Origin: a virus
Direction: 5' to 3' (one strand)
DNA: 64,000 bases
IMG/VR virus record: IMGVR_UViG_3300045952_000362
Coordinates: 1-64,000 of that record
This document shows, piece after piece, positions 56,999 to 64,000 of the stretch (position 1 is the stretch's first letter; each line of letters opens with the position of its first letter). The notes under the pieces were generated by a model that was given only the letters and a program-made list of their open reading frames with translations, did not search any database and was not told the DNA's origin. The translations under genes were made by a program, and so were the position numbers.

Positions 56999-57197
56999 TG
57001 CGATCTCCTCCGTCACACCACTCCGGACTCAGCCACGACCGTTCGCAAGACCAGCTGAGTCTCGGCGCACCCGTGCGTGTGGAGTACAAACCGTTTGGTC
57101 GGTACCCCATACGCGTCCCACATCGGTAGCAATACTTGGCACGTAGATGCAACCGGAGCAGGAGCTTCCCGAACCACAGGAAGATTTTAACGCGCAT
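56985..57197 (-). CDS. Small zinc-ribbon-like protein
   Basis: 70 residues (MRVKIFLWFGKLLLRLHLRA). A basic hydrophobic N-terminal helix then CYRCGTRMGYRPNGLYSTRT, two cysteines as half a zinc site. It overlaps the downstream gene by 14 bases and the upstream gene by 11. Function is unknown. Confidence 0.5.
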   Translation of the reverse strand: MRVKIFLWFGKLLLRLHLRAKYCYRCGTRMGYRPNGLYSTRTGAPRLSWSCERSWLSPEWCDGGDRNAAR

Positions 57198-58008
57198 TGC
57201 GGCCCCCCAGTCGCGTCTTGATGCCGCCGTCTTCGTATTTCAGAATCGTGGACCACGGTGTCATCGGGTCCGACAGTCCCATGTAGATGGGGAAGTCGCG
57301 ACACAGTGCTTGCGTGGACATCGTGTTCTTCGAAATGCGATCGGCGATCAGTCCCTGACCCCCCGGCTCGTAGCGGGCCTTGGCGAATGGCGCATCGGGG
57401 CAGACACGGAACTGCCGGATGCCCTGTTGGATCATCCACATGACGAGGTGCCGGTCCTCGTAACAGTAGACGTCCTTGGGATGCTCGTAGTCGGCATACA
57501 GATCGCCCGGCACTCCCCACAGCATCATGGAGATGCGAGGGTAGCTGCGCAACCCACCAACGACTTCGGCACCTTCGACCTTGTCCTTATCCCAGTGCGC
57601 CGCGGTGCCGTGCATGCCGGCCATGATGACCGTCTGCCCACTCCACTTTTGATACGCGTACCACGCGCACACGAGGTTGTCCAACGCCTCGCGTGTGTAG
57701 GTGGCGTTGTCGTCCGTCTGGATCACGAGGTCGTAGCGCTCCGGCTGACAGGCGCGACGAATCAACTCGCGCGCCCATCCTACGCTGCCACCAGGATTCT
57801 TCACCGGCACGAGCTTCGCCTTCTTCGGTCGCAGCCAGTCGTACTCGGGATTGCGGTGGGACGGGGCGTGGTCCACACCGATGAAGACGCCGGGGGCGTC
57901 CAGGTAGCTCATCTTTCGTTGCCACAGGCGCTGCATACGAACGCCCCGGCCCCGTGTCGGGATGCAGACGGCGTAACGGATCTTCGTACCTTTATGAGTT
58001 GCGATCAT
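57187..58008 (-). CDS. GT-A-fold glycosyltransferase in the DNA-metabolism arm
   Basis: 273 residues. AVCIPTRGRGVRMQRL (N-terminal nucleotide-binding strand), KNPGGSVGWARELIRRACQP, then LVIQTDDNATYTREALDNLV with the metal-binding acidic pair (Asp99-Asp100), and GVPGDLYADYEHPKDVYCYE with candidate catalytic acids. It resembles TET-associated and related phage glycosyltransferases that modify bases, and is unlike the sugar-cassette enzymes. Location among replication genes favours DNA as acceptor (inference). Confidence 0.65.
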   Translation of the reverse strand: MIATHKGTKIRYAVCIPTRGRGVRMQRLWQRKMSYLDAPGVFIGVDHAPSHRNPEYDWLRPKKAKLVPVKNPGGSVGWARELIRRACQPERYDLVIQTDDNATYTREALDNLVCAWYAYQKWSGQTVIMAGMHGTAAHWDKDKVEGAEVVGGLRSYPRISMMLWGVPGDLYADYEHPKDVYCYEDRHLVMWMIQQGIRQFRVCPDAPFAKARYEPGGQGLIADRISKNTMSTQALCRDFPIYMGLSDPMTPWSTILKYEDGGIKTRLGGRNAR

Positions 58009-58426
58009 CTCGAGCTCCTGACGCGATGTCGAGCAGGGCCGCGACCATCGGTATCTCGATGCCGTGCACCACTCGGGTAATGTATTGGTAGGCGTACTTG
58101 AAACGCAACAGATCGCGCAGCACGATGCGACAGTCGGCCGGATTGAGACGGCTGTTCATGGCTGCGTCGGCAACTTCGGTTGCATACGGCACCACGAGAG
58201 TGGAGGCTCCCGACAGAGTCGTGCACAGGGCCGTGAGCGGGGTCATGTTCAACGCCCGCAACCGATCGGCGTTGTCATCCAACGTCTTGATCAGGTCGCC
58301 CGTGATCTCCATCAGCAATTCGACCTGCGCGTCTGCTAGCGCCGCCTCGGCAGTGTCCGGACTCGCCGGCATCTTCGCTTTTGTTTTGAGATCCGCTTCG
58401 TGCCACAACTCGAACAGTGACTTCAT
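57992..58426 (-). CDS. Hypothetical helical protein
   Basis: 144 residues (MKSLFELWHEADLKTKAKMP). Almost all-alpha (LADAQVELLMEITGDLIKTL, LLRFKYAYQYITRVVHGIEI). No cysteine pattern or membrane helix. It overlaps its neighbours by 17 and 4 bases. Not recognised. Confidence 0.6.
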   Translation of the reverse strand: MKSLFELWHEADLKTKAKMPASPDTAEAALADAQVELLMEITGDLIKTLDDNADRLRALNMTPLTALCTTLSGASTLVVPYATEVADAAMNSRLNPADCRIVLRDLLRFKYAYQYITRVVHGIEIPMVAALLDIASGARDDRNS

Positions 58427-58626
58427 TTCTTCCTCCGACCCGAACCGACGCGACGTAGTTTCCGTAGGCGGTGGCCGTCGCTGACCCTGCGCCCATCACA
58501 GAACAGAAAACACTCGTGACACGTAAACTTCTTCCACGACACCTTGTTGAAACACCCCCGGCACTGACACCGAAACCGCGACGGAGGAAACTTCCACCGC
58601 TGCTGCTTGCGCCATGCGACGGTCAT
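58423..58626 (-). CDS. Small zinc-finger protein
   Basis: 67 residues from the ATG at 58626 (MTVAWRKQQRWKFPPSRFRC). The set CQCRGCFNKVSWKKFTCHEC is a likely zinc finger, followed by FCDGRRVSDG and a basic tail. Probably a nucleic-acid-binding accessory protein. Confidence 0.6.
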   Translation of the reverse strand: MTVAWRKQQRWKFPPSRFRCQCRGCFNKVSWKKFTCHECFLFCDGRRVSDGHRLRKLRRVGSGRRKK

Positions 58627-58805
58627 CCGAGTCGACTCAGCACCACGACACCGAGCGCCACGAGCACAACGAACCCGCCCAGCCCGATCTCGAGCAGACG
58701 ACCACCGTTGCCGAAGACATCGTCCGCGGTCACACGATCGCCCTTGCCCCACAGCCACCCATGACCCACGCACTTGATGATCAGCAATCCAAACACCTCG
58801 AACAT
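58623..58805 (-). CDS. Small membrane protein
   Basis: 60 residues from the ATG at 58805 (MFEVFGLLIIKCVGHGWLWG). Residues 38-58 (LEIGLGGFVVLVALGVVVLS) form a transmembrane helix. It is coupled in TGATG form to the helicase gene. A C-terminal membrane anchor in the replication arm could localise a complex; function is unknown. Confidence 0.55.
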   Translation of the reverse strand: MFEVFGLLIIKCVGHGWLWGKGDRVTADDVFGNGGRLLEIGLGGFVVLVALGVVVLSRLG

Positions 58806-60274
58806 CACGCCACCTCCCCCGGCGACAGCCGCGTGATCTTCGCGAGACGGGCCGCCACACTGGCCGCCATGGCTTGCGAGAACCGTTTGCTGTCGATCTG
58901 TTTGCTCTGCAACGCTTCGACCACATCCTCGTCCGATGTCCCGATGGTGACCAAGTCGATCACCGTGACCGGGTCCCTCTTCTGGGGATGAATGATCCGG
59001 TCCTCCGACTGTCGGCGATCTTCGTGCTCGTACGTGTTCGAGTAGTAGAGCTCGTAGTTCGCTCTCGAGAGGTCCCACCCGAACTGCCCGAGCGCCACTT
59101 GCATCAGCAGCACGCGGGTGTGCCCGTCCTGGAATCGATCTTGGATGACGGAGCGTTCGCTCTTCGGCATCTTCAGCCCGCCGTGGACCCGTTCGACCTT
59201 CACTTTCTTGCGCGTCAGATACTCCCAGCAGTAGTCGATCTCTTGGTTGAATCGGAACCACACCACCACGCTCTCACGCGGCAGCTCTTCCGTCAGCACC
59301 TCGTGCAACAGTCGTGGCTTGCCGTCGTCCAACAGCACACCATCCTCGGTGGGCGAGAACCCCCCGGCGATCTTCTGCATCCACGTCTCTTTGACGGGGG
59401 CCCACTTCGTCTCCGTGCCTTCGTACTCGTATGACTTGGCCACCTGCTTCAGTGCGCGCATCTGCTTCGGTCCCATGGGGACACTGCGCATCTCGTAACT
59501 CTTCTTGCTGCCGATGCCCGCCTTGGCGCGTGTGAGGATGAAGCTGTTCTGGTGGACGAACGCTTTGATGGCGTCGAGGGTTCCCTTCTTCGGATACCAC
59601 TGCCCGGCAAACGCCCCGGCGGAGAAGTAGCGGTGCCGCCATGCCCAGAAGTTTGTGTAGCCCATGCAATGTCCAAGGGTGAACTGGAACTGCGTGAAGA
59701 AATCCATGGGCGACTCCGGGTTCGGTAGGCCCGACAGAATGGCCCGCAGGTCGGCCTCGCCCCGGTTGAGTAACGTCTTCGTGATCTGTGCCTGTGGGTT
59801 GCGAATGCGCGTGCTTTCGTCCACGATGATGGCATCCCACGGCCAGTCCAAGAGATCGGGGGCCACACGCAGTCCTTCGAAGTGCAGCAGGAACCACCCT
59901 TCGGCCTTGCGACGCACCAGCCCACGGACGGTGTCACCGGCTCGGGCAAACAAATCGTCGTAGCCTTCAGGAGCCTCTACGATTCCTCGTTCCCACTTCC
60001 ACCGGGCCGCTGCTTCGCGGTCCTCCGTCGGCATGTTGCACAACATCGTCACGGTCTCACCGTGCCGGCGCAGGTGGCCTTCCCAGTTGCGTGTGCCCAC
60101 GAGGGTGTTCCACGGGGCCAACAGCAGGATACGCCGGGCACCTTTCTCGCGGATCCACTTCATGGTCACGTAGGTCTTGCCGACACGCATCTCGAGGAAC
60201 AGGGCGATCCGGTCGCGCGTCTTCGCATACTGGAAGACGGGACGCTGATGCGGCAGCAGGGTGATGTCGGTCAT
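58805..60274 (-). CDS. SNF2-family helicase
   Basis: 489 residues. Motif Q-like LLPHQRPVFQYAKTRDR, Walker A LEMRVGKT (27-34), DEST box at 152-155 (AIIVDESTRIRN), RAILSGLPNPESPMDFFTQF, then the second RecA domain: VVWFRFNQEIDYCWEYL, RVLLMQVALGQFGWDLSRAN, and QSEDRIIHPQKRDPVTVIDL. A compact phage DNA translocase or helicase of the kind found in replication regions. Confidence 0.88.
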   Translation of the reverse strand: MTDITLLPHQRPVFQYAKTRDRIALFLEMRVGKTYVTMKWIREKGARRILLLAPWNTLVGTRNWEGHLRRHGETVTMLCNMPTEDREAAARWKWERGIVEAPEGYDDLFARAGDTVRGLVRRKAEGWFLLHFEGLRVAPDLLDWPWDAIIVDESTRIRNPQAQITKTLLNRGEADLRAILSGLPNPESPMDFFTQFQFTLGHCMGYTNFWAWRHRYFSAGAFAGQWYPKKGTLDAIKAFVHQNSFILTRAKAGIGSKKSYEMRSVPMGPKQMRALKQVAKSYEYEGTETKWAPVKETWMQKIAGGFSPTEDGVLLDDGKPRLLHEVLTEELPRESVVVWFRFNQEIDYCWEYLTRKKVKVERVHGGLKMPKSERSVIQDRFQDGHTRVLLMQVALGQFGWDLSRANYELYYSNTYEHEDRRQSEDRIIHPQKRDPVTVIDLVTIGTSDEDVVEALQSKQIDSKRFSQAMAASVAARLAKITRLSPGEVA

Positions 60275-60501
60275 GGTTGGGCATCCATCTCTTCGCCCAC
60301 GGGGTAAATCAATTCCGCACGCGGGCCTTTGTCAGTGTCCGTTGGTTCGAACTGCAACGGCATGCCTTCGGTCACTTCGTGAATCCGAAGACGGCGCAGC
60401 GCACTACGGTGCGCAAAATAGTCCACGGTGCCTTGGTTCACTTCGACACGAATGAAGAAGAACCCTCGGTCGTGGTTGATGTTCACGGCGTTGCCGATCA
60501 C
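60271..60501 (-). CDS. Cold-shock domain protein
   Basis: 76 residues from the GTG at 60501, with GAGAGGAGACGGAACA upstream. A CSP-type OB fold: RGFFFIRVEVNQGTVDYFAH includes RNP1-like GFFFIRV and RNP2-like VDYFAH, then RSALRR...TEGMPLQFEP and GPRAELIYPV. Phage-borne cold-shock proteins are uncommon. It may melt RNA or bind ssDNA. An extra N-terminal frame extends upstream but has no ribosome site. Confidence 0.72.
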   Translation of the reverse strand: MIGNAVNINHDRGFFFIRVEVNQGTVDYFAHRSALRRLRIHEVTEGMPLQFEPTDTDKGPRAELIYPVGEEMDAQP

Positions 60502-60586
60502 TGTTCCGTCTCCTCTCAAAACACGTAGAGACCGGGGGCTGGCGCGATGCCAACCCTCCGGTCTGTCTGCCGTGGGCGTCTGTGCC

Positions 60587-61309
60587 TCAGGCGCTGGCGG
60601 AGTCGCCCGACGCCGCTGCCTCCTTGACGATGAGCCGGACCTTCTTCTTGCCGGTCTTCGCCTTGGCCTTCGCCGGGGCCGCTGCCGCCTTCTCGCCATC
60701 GCGCACGATCTCGATGGCCCCCTTCTCGGCGAACTGACGGAGGAGCGACAGCACCATGCCACGCGGATCCTGCTTGGTCTGCTTGTTGAGACCCAGCTTG
60801 TTGGCCGCGTCCGTGATCTCCGACGCCGTGCCACGTTTCACCTGCCGCACCGCCTTGTAGATGGTGGCGGCGATTGCGCCCGTCGGTTCAAGCTTGAGGG
60901 CACGCTTGAAGACGTACGACTGGTTCCACGTGCGGGCTGCGGCTTCCTTCTTGCTCTGTTTCTTCGACATGACTTCTGCTCCTACTGAAATGGCGAGGGC
61001 CTCCGCCTCCGCCTGTTGACGTTGCCTACGACCTTCACCCGCAGCGAAGTGCTCAGCCATTGCCGTCTCACGGACGGTGCATTGTTCGCAGCCGATCTTC
61101 ACCCACAGATGAATCTTATTGGGACGCACACGGATCAACGTGTGGCCGCATTTCAAATCGATGACATCATGTCCATGCTTGCGCATCCGCGCCCGCTCTC
61201 GCATGACGGCACCCTGTGCCGGGTCCCGGCGTTCCAACTCCCGGAGCTCGTCCTCCGTCTTGGGATCGAAGTGCGTGACCCGCCGCACCTCGCGCATCAT
61301 GAGTTTCAT
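60587..61309 (-). CDS. Two-part protein: Cys/His N-domain plus winged-helix-like C-domain, with possible internal start
   Basis: 240 residues. N-terminal part: FDPKTEDELRELERRDPAQG, CGHTLIRVRPNKIHLWVKIG, CEQC (zinc). C-terminal part (residues 114-240): AIAATIYKAVRQVKRGTASE and TDAANKLGLNKQTKQDPRG, then LLRQFAEKGAIEIV, a winged-helix pattern, ending in a Lys/Ala-rich tail. The ATG of residue 114 (MSKKQSKKE) has GGAGCAGAAGTC upstream, so a separate short protein of 127 residues may also be made. Confidence 0.6.
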   Translation of the reverse strand: MKLMMREVRRVTHFDPKTEDELRELERRDPAQGAVMRERARMRKHGHDVIDLKCGHTLIRVRPNKIHLWVKIGCEQCTVRETAMAEHFAAGEGRRQRQQAEAEALAISVGAEVMSKKQSKKEAAARTWNQSYVFKRALKLEPTGAIAATIYKAVRQVKRGTASEITDAANKLGLNKQTKQDPRGMVLSLLRQFAEKGAIEIVRDGEKAAAAPAKAKAKTGKKKVRLIVKEAAASGDSASA

Positions 61310-61596
61310 TTCCGTTTCCTCGGGCCCAGCACCTCGAAGATGCTTTTGGTTTCCGGGAACGGTCCCTCGGTCTCCACTTCGATCGTGGCCGACAGCAGGA
61401 CCACGAGCTCGTCGCGACGTGCGATCAGCGCATCGAGCAACGCCAGTGCATCCTTCCGGGAGATACGATTGGGCGTGCTGTCGATGATGCCGCCGATCTT
61501 GTCTTCGACGTATTGCAACACATCGGACAACCGATCGAACGTCACCTCGTTGAATCGATATCGTTCGAGGCGCACGATCTCATGCTTCGTCCTCAT
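61306..61596 (-). CDS. Small hypothetical protein
   Basis: 96 residues from the ATG at 61596 (MRTKHEIVRLERYRFNEVTF). Helical with DRLSDVLQYVEDKIGGIIDS and a basic end (VLGPRKRK). It overlaps both neighbours by four bases. Not recognised. Confidence 0.6.
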   Translation of the reverse strand: MRTKHEIVRLERYRFNEVTFDRLSDVLQYVEDKIGGIIDSTPNRISRKDALALLDALIARRDELVVLLSATIEVETEGPFPETKSIFEVLGPRKRK

Positions 61597-62045
61597 CCTC
61601 GCCTCCGCTTCAGTTTCACGAACAGCACACCCTGCTTCGGTTTCCACGCCGTGATGGGACGCCAGTCGGGCCGCACCTGCGGCACCGGCATCGGCTTCGG
61701 CCGCCGATAGCGGTTGGTGGCCAGACGCGGCGTCACCCCGGCCCGGTCTGCCAACTCCAACACCAGCATCTTCACGCGACGGGCGTCCGTGGGCCACATC
61801 CACAGGGGCCAGTCGCTGCGCCAACGTTTCTGCCAGTCCCGCTCTCGCGACAATGGGTCGAACCACTGCAACCCATCGCGCTCCAACATCTCGGCATCGC
61901 CCAGCTGGAGAGCAAGGGCGTCACGGGCAGACACCACACCAGCGGCTGGGTAGCGGAGACGCGGGCCCATGCACAGGCACCACGTCCCCTTCTCCACGCC
62001 GGTCAGCCACCGGAACAGCGGCCGACGTTTGACCCGCACCTTCAT
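61593..62045 (-). CDS. Hypothetical basic protein
   Basis: 150 residues from the ATG at 62045 (MKVRVKRRPLFRWLTGVEKG). Trp-rich (WFDPLSRERDWQKRWRSDWP) and strongly basic. It may contact DNA. The family is unknown. Confidence 0.55.
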   Translation of the reverse strand: MKVRVKRRPLFRWLTGVEKGTWCLCMGPRLRYPAAGVVSARDALALQLGDAEMLERDGLQWFDPLSRERDWQKRWRSDWPLWMWPTDARRVKMLVLELADRAGVTPRLATNRYRRPKPMPVPQVRPDWRPITAWKPKQGVLFVKLKRRRG

Positions 62046-62593
62046 ACGACCACGCAGTTCTCGCACGCGTCGCATGCGAAGAAAGGTTGCAGGGACGAGT
62101 GGCCATGTCGCACCGAGACGACGTGACCCTGCTGAAATGTCATCACACCCTTGCACTTGTGACACGGCAGTCGAATCGGTTCAGCCAGCTTGCACTTCAA
62201 CATCGTCTCGAGCTCGTCCTGTTCCACGACGACCGATCGCGCCTTGCGGATCCCGAGCCACGGCAAGATGCGCACCTCGCAGAGTGCTTTGCATCGATGG
62301 TCCAACCCCCGCACACTGGCGAGATACAACGTGCGCACCACGACCACATACAAGGTGCGCTCGCGCCCTTCGTATGGCATGGTGACACGAAGTGCCTGAC
62401 CCACGAGGCGTGGTTTCAATCCGACTCCTGCCAAAATTGCCGACCCAACCGACCCGAGCCGACCCGAGCCCCGACCAATTCGGGGCGGAATATTATCCCT
62501 CGAAACGGAACGAAAAGGGGAACTTTTTTCTCGGCCCGGTATTTCCCGTGCGGCTCGCGCAGGTCGGCTACGCTTCTTTTTTCTCGGGTTGGA
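62042..62593 (-). CDS. Hypothetical zinc-binding protein
   Basis: 183 residues from the ATG at 62593, with GGAGGACGCAA upstream. A basic N-terminal stretch (SNPRKKKRSRPARAAREIPG), a central beta part (RTLYVVVVRTLYLASVRGLD), then CHKC...CDACENC near the C-terminus, a zinc ribbon. Its first 26 bases overlap the upstream gene. Confidence 0.55.
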   Translation of the reverse strand, partial: SNPRKKKRSRPARAAREIPGREKSSPFRSVSRDNIPPRIGRGSGRLGSVGSAILAGVGLKPRLVGQALRVTMPYEGRERTLYVVVVRTLYLASVRGLDHRCKALCEVRILPWLGIRKARSVVVEQDELETMLKCKLAEPIRLPCHKCKGVMTFQQGHVVSVRHGHSSLQPFFACDACENCVVV

Positions 62594-62828
62594 CATTTGC
62601 GTCCTCCATCGTGAGATCCAATTGCTCCAACACGCGGCCCGTTGGGCTGCAGAGTTGCACCGTATCGTCACCGAGCCAGCGTGCATCGTAGACACGCTTG
62701 CTCTGAATCGCCAGCGATGCTTGGTCGATCATGAACAAGATCGCCCGCGTCATGAACTTGAACTCCGTGCGCTGTGGCGCGAGCGACTGCTTCGGCCACG
62801 TTTTGGTTACGATGTACACGCTAGCCAT
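62568..62828 (-). CDS. Small conserved hypothetical protein, paralogue of the 355-603 product
   Basis: 86 residues (MASVYIVTKTWPKQSLAPQR). It aligns along its length with the product at 355-603: VTKT, MTxAxxxMI, SxRxYD/SxRxFD, WLxDD/WLSDE, SPTGRxLE. A C-terminal QPEKKEA is unique. Function is unknown. The gene order differs: here it follows the basic repeat protein, while at the left end it precedes the fused ORF. Confidence 0.7.
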   Translation of the reverse strand: MASVYIVTKTWPKQSLAPQRTEFKFMTRAILFMIDQASLAIQSKRVYDARWLGDDTVQLCSPTGRVLEQLDLTMEDANVQPEKKEA

Positions 62829-63453
62829 TTTTGCTCTCCTGGAAAATCGTCGAAAAATTTTTCTGACGGGAAACCTTCGACCGAAGATGACGGAGGAATT
62901 TGTATCGCGCCAACATCATCGCATACAATTTCGGTTCCGGTAGTCGCCCTCCAAACATTTTCCTTACGCGTCTCCGCCAATTAAAAAACGCTCTCTTCTC
63001 TCTCGGTTGCTTTGCCCACCACTTCTTTCGATGGTATCGATTTCGTTCCGGATTTTGATCCCGCCACCGGCGCATCGCTCGTGCGCACTTGTCCGGATTG
63101 ATCCGTCGATATTTTTTTGCCTCACGCAGCATCCTCTTTTGATGACGTTTGTAAAACGCTCTCTTCTGGGAGAGGAGCTTGCTGCGGTGCTTGGCTCGCC
63201 ACGCTCGGCCGTGATTCCGGTACCACTCCTTGTGGTATGCTCGGACGTGGGCTTTGTTTTTTCGATACCATCGCCGATCCCACATCGCCTTCTTTTTTCG
63301 ATTCTTCCGTTTCCACTGTCGCTCACGTTCGCGCACCCGCTGTCGCTGCTCGGGCGACATGCGCTGACTGTAAGCTTTGGCGTATCGAAGAGCATGCGCG
63401 CGATTTTTCTTGTACCACTCCCGACGATACCGTTGCTTTACAGTCAGCGCCAT
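62821..63453 (-). CDS. Extremely basic repeat protein (Trp/Tyr-Lys/Arg repeats)
   Basis: 210 residues. The protein is nearly half Arg and Lys, with evenly spaced Trp/Tyr and NP motifs in loose repeats of roughly 20-25 residues (WDRRWYRKNKAHVRAYHKEW, WRAKHRSKLLSQKRAFYKRH, INPDKCARAMRRWRDQNPER). Such repeats precede HNH domains in some phage nucleases, but no HNH core is present here. Binding of nucleic acid is likely from charge. Its bases 62981-63084 recur at the left edge of the window. Confidence 0.65.
   Translation of the reverse strand: MALTVKQRYRREWYKKNRAHALRYAKAYSQRMSPEQRQRVRERERQWKRKNRKKKAMWDRRWYRKNKAHVRAYHKEWYRNHGRAWRAKHRSKLLSQKRAFYKRHQKRMLREAKKYRRINPDKCARAMRRWRDQNPERNRYHRKKWWAKQPREKRAFFNWRRRVRKMFGGRLPEPKLYAMMLARYKFLRHLRSKVSRQKNFSTIFQESKNG
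62981..63084. repeat. 104-bp exact direct repeat, right copy (partner 1-104)
   Basis: Lies wholly inside the basic repeat protein gene and is identical to bases 1-104. Sequence on the right (63085 onward) completes the 210-residue gene and does not match bases 105 onward. If base 1 is really joined to 62980, the unit length would be 62,980 bp and 63085-64000 would be an alternative branch. Confidence 0.9.
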
Positions 63454-63464
63454 GGCCCGTCCTC

Positions 63465-63716
63465 CTACTCCAATTGGTCTTTGACCAGTTCACGAAGCAC
63501 CGTCGGCAGTTTCGCTGCAGCGACGGCAGTCGCCAGTCGATTCGACTCGGCCGCTCGCACACGAGAGTAGCCACCGATCGCCGATGCCCCGAGTTTCGCT
63601 CGGTTCAAACGATTCGGATCGGTACCCTTGTAGGTGAAGAACGAAATCAATTCGTCCGCACCCAATTCGGCTGCATGCTCGAACTTCTCCATCCGTTTCT
63701 TGTCCGTCGGTTTCAT
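63465..63716 (-). CDS. Small helical protein
   Basis: 83 residues (MKPTDKKRMEKFEHAAELGA), preceded by GAGGAGAGACCA. A helical body with DPNRLNRAKLGASAIGGYSR and AVAAAKLPTVLRELVKDQLE. No motif. The small gap before the next gene (12 bases) is normal for this operon. Confidence 0.6.
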   Translation of the reverse strand: MKPTDKKRMEKFEHAAELGADELISFFTYKGTDPNRLNRAKLGASAIGGYSRVRAAESNRLATAVAAAKLPTVLRELVKDQLE

Positions 63717-63893
63717 TGGTCTCTCCTCTGCCGGAAGACCCGTCCCGGCTCGGTCTTTCAGAACCCATTAACGCCCCAAGGCGTGGGGCGGTCCCAAAGG
63801 CGGGGGCAACCGGCCCCCCGACCCCCTGTAGACCGCCCTAATTGCCGCTAACCGACCCGTTCTCCCTCTCCCGGCCCACGCCCCGGCCCCGGT
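63717..63893. repeat. GC-rich non-coding island 4
   Basis: 177 bases of C/G-rich sequence with CCATTAACGC (63765-63774), the reverse complement of the GCGTTAATGG found in islands 2 and 3, plus CTAATTGCCGCTAACC near 63838. No reading frame looks natural. It separates two leftward genes that would otherwise be closely packed. Confidence 0.7.
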
Positions 63894-64000
63894 TTACCGA
63901 AGCACCGAGAGCAGGTGGGCGAGCAGGGCGCGTCGCTGCTGGGGGAGCATGCGCTTGGCCACCTCGCGGAGTTGCCCCACTGTCAGGCTGTCCAATTGCT
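63894..64000 (-). CDS. C-terminal fragment of a leftward gene cut by the window edge
   Basis: The last 35 codons are open (LDSLTVGQLREVAKRMLPQQ, then RRALLAHLLSVLR and TAA at 63894-63896). Helical, and it resembles short helical repeats that begin DSLTVGxLRExAxxML. The rest lies outside the window. Confidence 0.55.
   Translation of the reverse strand, partial: QLDSLTVGQLREVAKRMLPQQRRALLAHLLSVLR

Noticed and set aside
1-64000. Temperate phage or integrated prophage
   Set aside because: No integrase, excisionase, recognisable repressor or attachment-site duplication was found, and there are no host flanking genes in the window.

Overview
The window is a double-stranded DNA tailed-phage genome, essentially complete at about 63-64 kb, with a siphovirus-like body plan. 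The evidence is an HK97-type head module (terminase, portal, Mu-F-like protein, S78 protease, major capsid), a tail tube with a 1034-residue tape measure, no recognisable sheath gene, and a phage-type replication set. GC content looks high (roughly 60 percent by eye). Signal peptides with lipoboxes and a separate endolysin point to a Gram-negative host, but nothing identifies it. I see no integrase, no recognisable lysogeny repressor, no tRNA gene, no CRISPR array and no insertion sequence, so a lytic life style is the simpler reading.

Layout. (1) About 1-9.35 kb, minus strand: around 28 small, mostly overlapping genes of unknown function, probably early genes. They are interrupted by a GC-rich island (780-937) and a palindrome-rich stretch (4.9-5.53 kb). 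(2) 9.35-10.11 kb: a divergent intergenic region with four copies of a 20-bp operator-like repeat. (3) 10.1-14.0 kb, plus strand: a packaging-associated gene followed by a run of membrane, lipoprotein and secreted small proteins, including two membrane-anchored winged-helix-like proteins. (4) 14.0-20.6 kb: head genes. (5) 20.7-26.4 kb: a seven-gene sugar cassette (aminotransferase, formyltransferase, hexapeptide acyltransferase, four glycosyltransferases) inside the morphogenesis operon. (6) 26.8-41.4 kb: connectors, tail tube, tape measure and tail tip/fibre genes. (7) 41.4-43.6 kb: lysis genes. (8) 43.8-64 kb, minus strand: replication, recombination and nucleotide metabolism (AAA+ primase-helicase, family A DNA polymerase, acidic SSB-like protein, RecA-like ATPase, ThyX-like protein, MazG-HAD fusion, FAD enzyme, Cas4-like nuclease, HNH, SLOG, RuvC, a GT-A glycosyltransferase, SNF2 helicase, cold-shock protein), then small genes.

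The two minus-strand arms would join if the molecule closes, giving one rightward late arm and one leftward early/middle arm that diverge at about 9.4-10.1 kb and converge at 43.6-43.83 kb. The first 104 bases are repeated exactly at 62981-63084 with different right-hand flanks. The left edge is therefore either an alternative or deleted genome form or a chimeric assembly end.

Most interesting: the sugar cassette in the head-tail operon, which may make and attach a formylated or acylated amino sugar; a family of four GC-rich non-coding islands sharing a GCGTTAATGG motif; the operator array; and a cluster that could support DNA base modification. All functional assignments come from motifs and context read by eye. 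No database search was possible.
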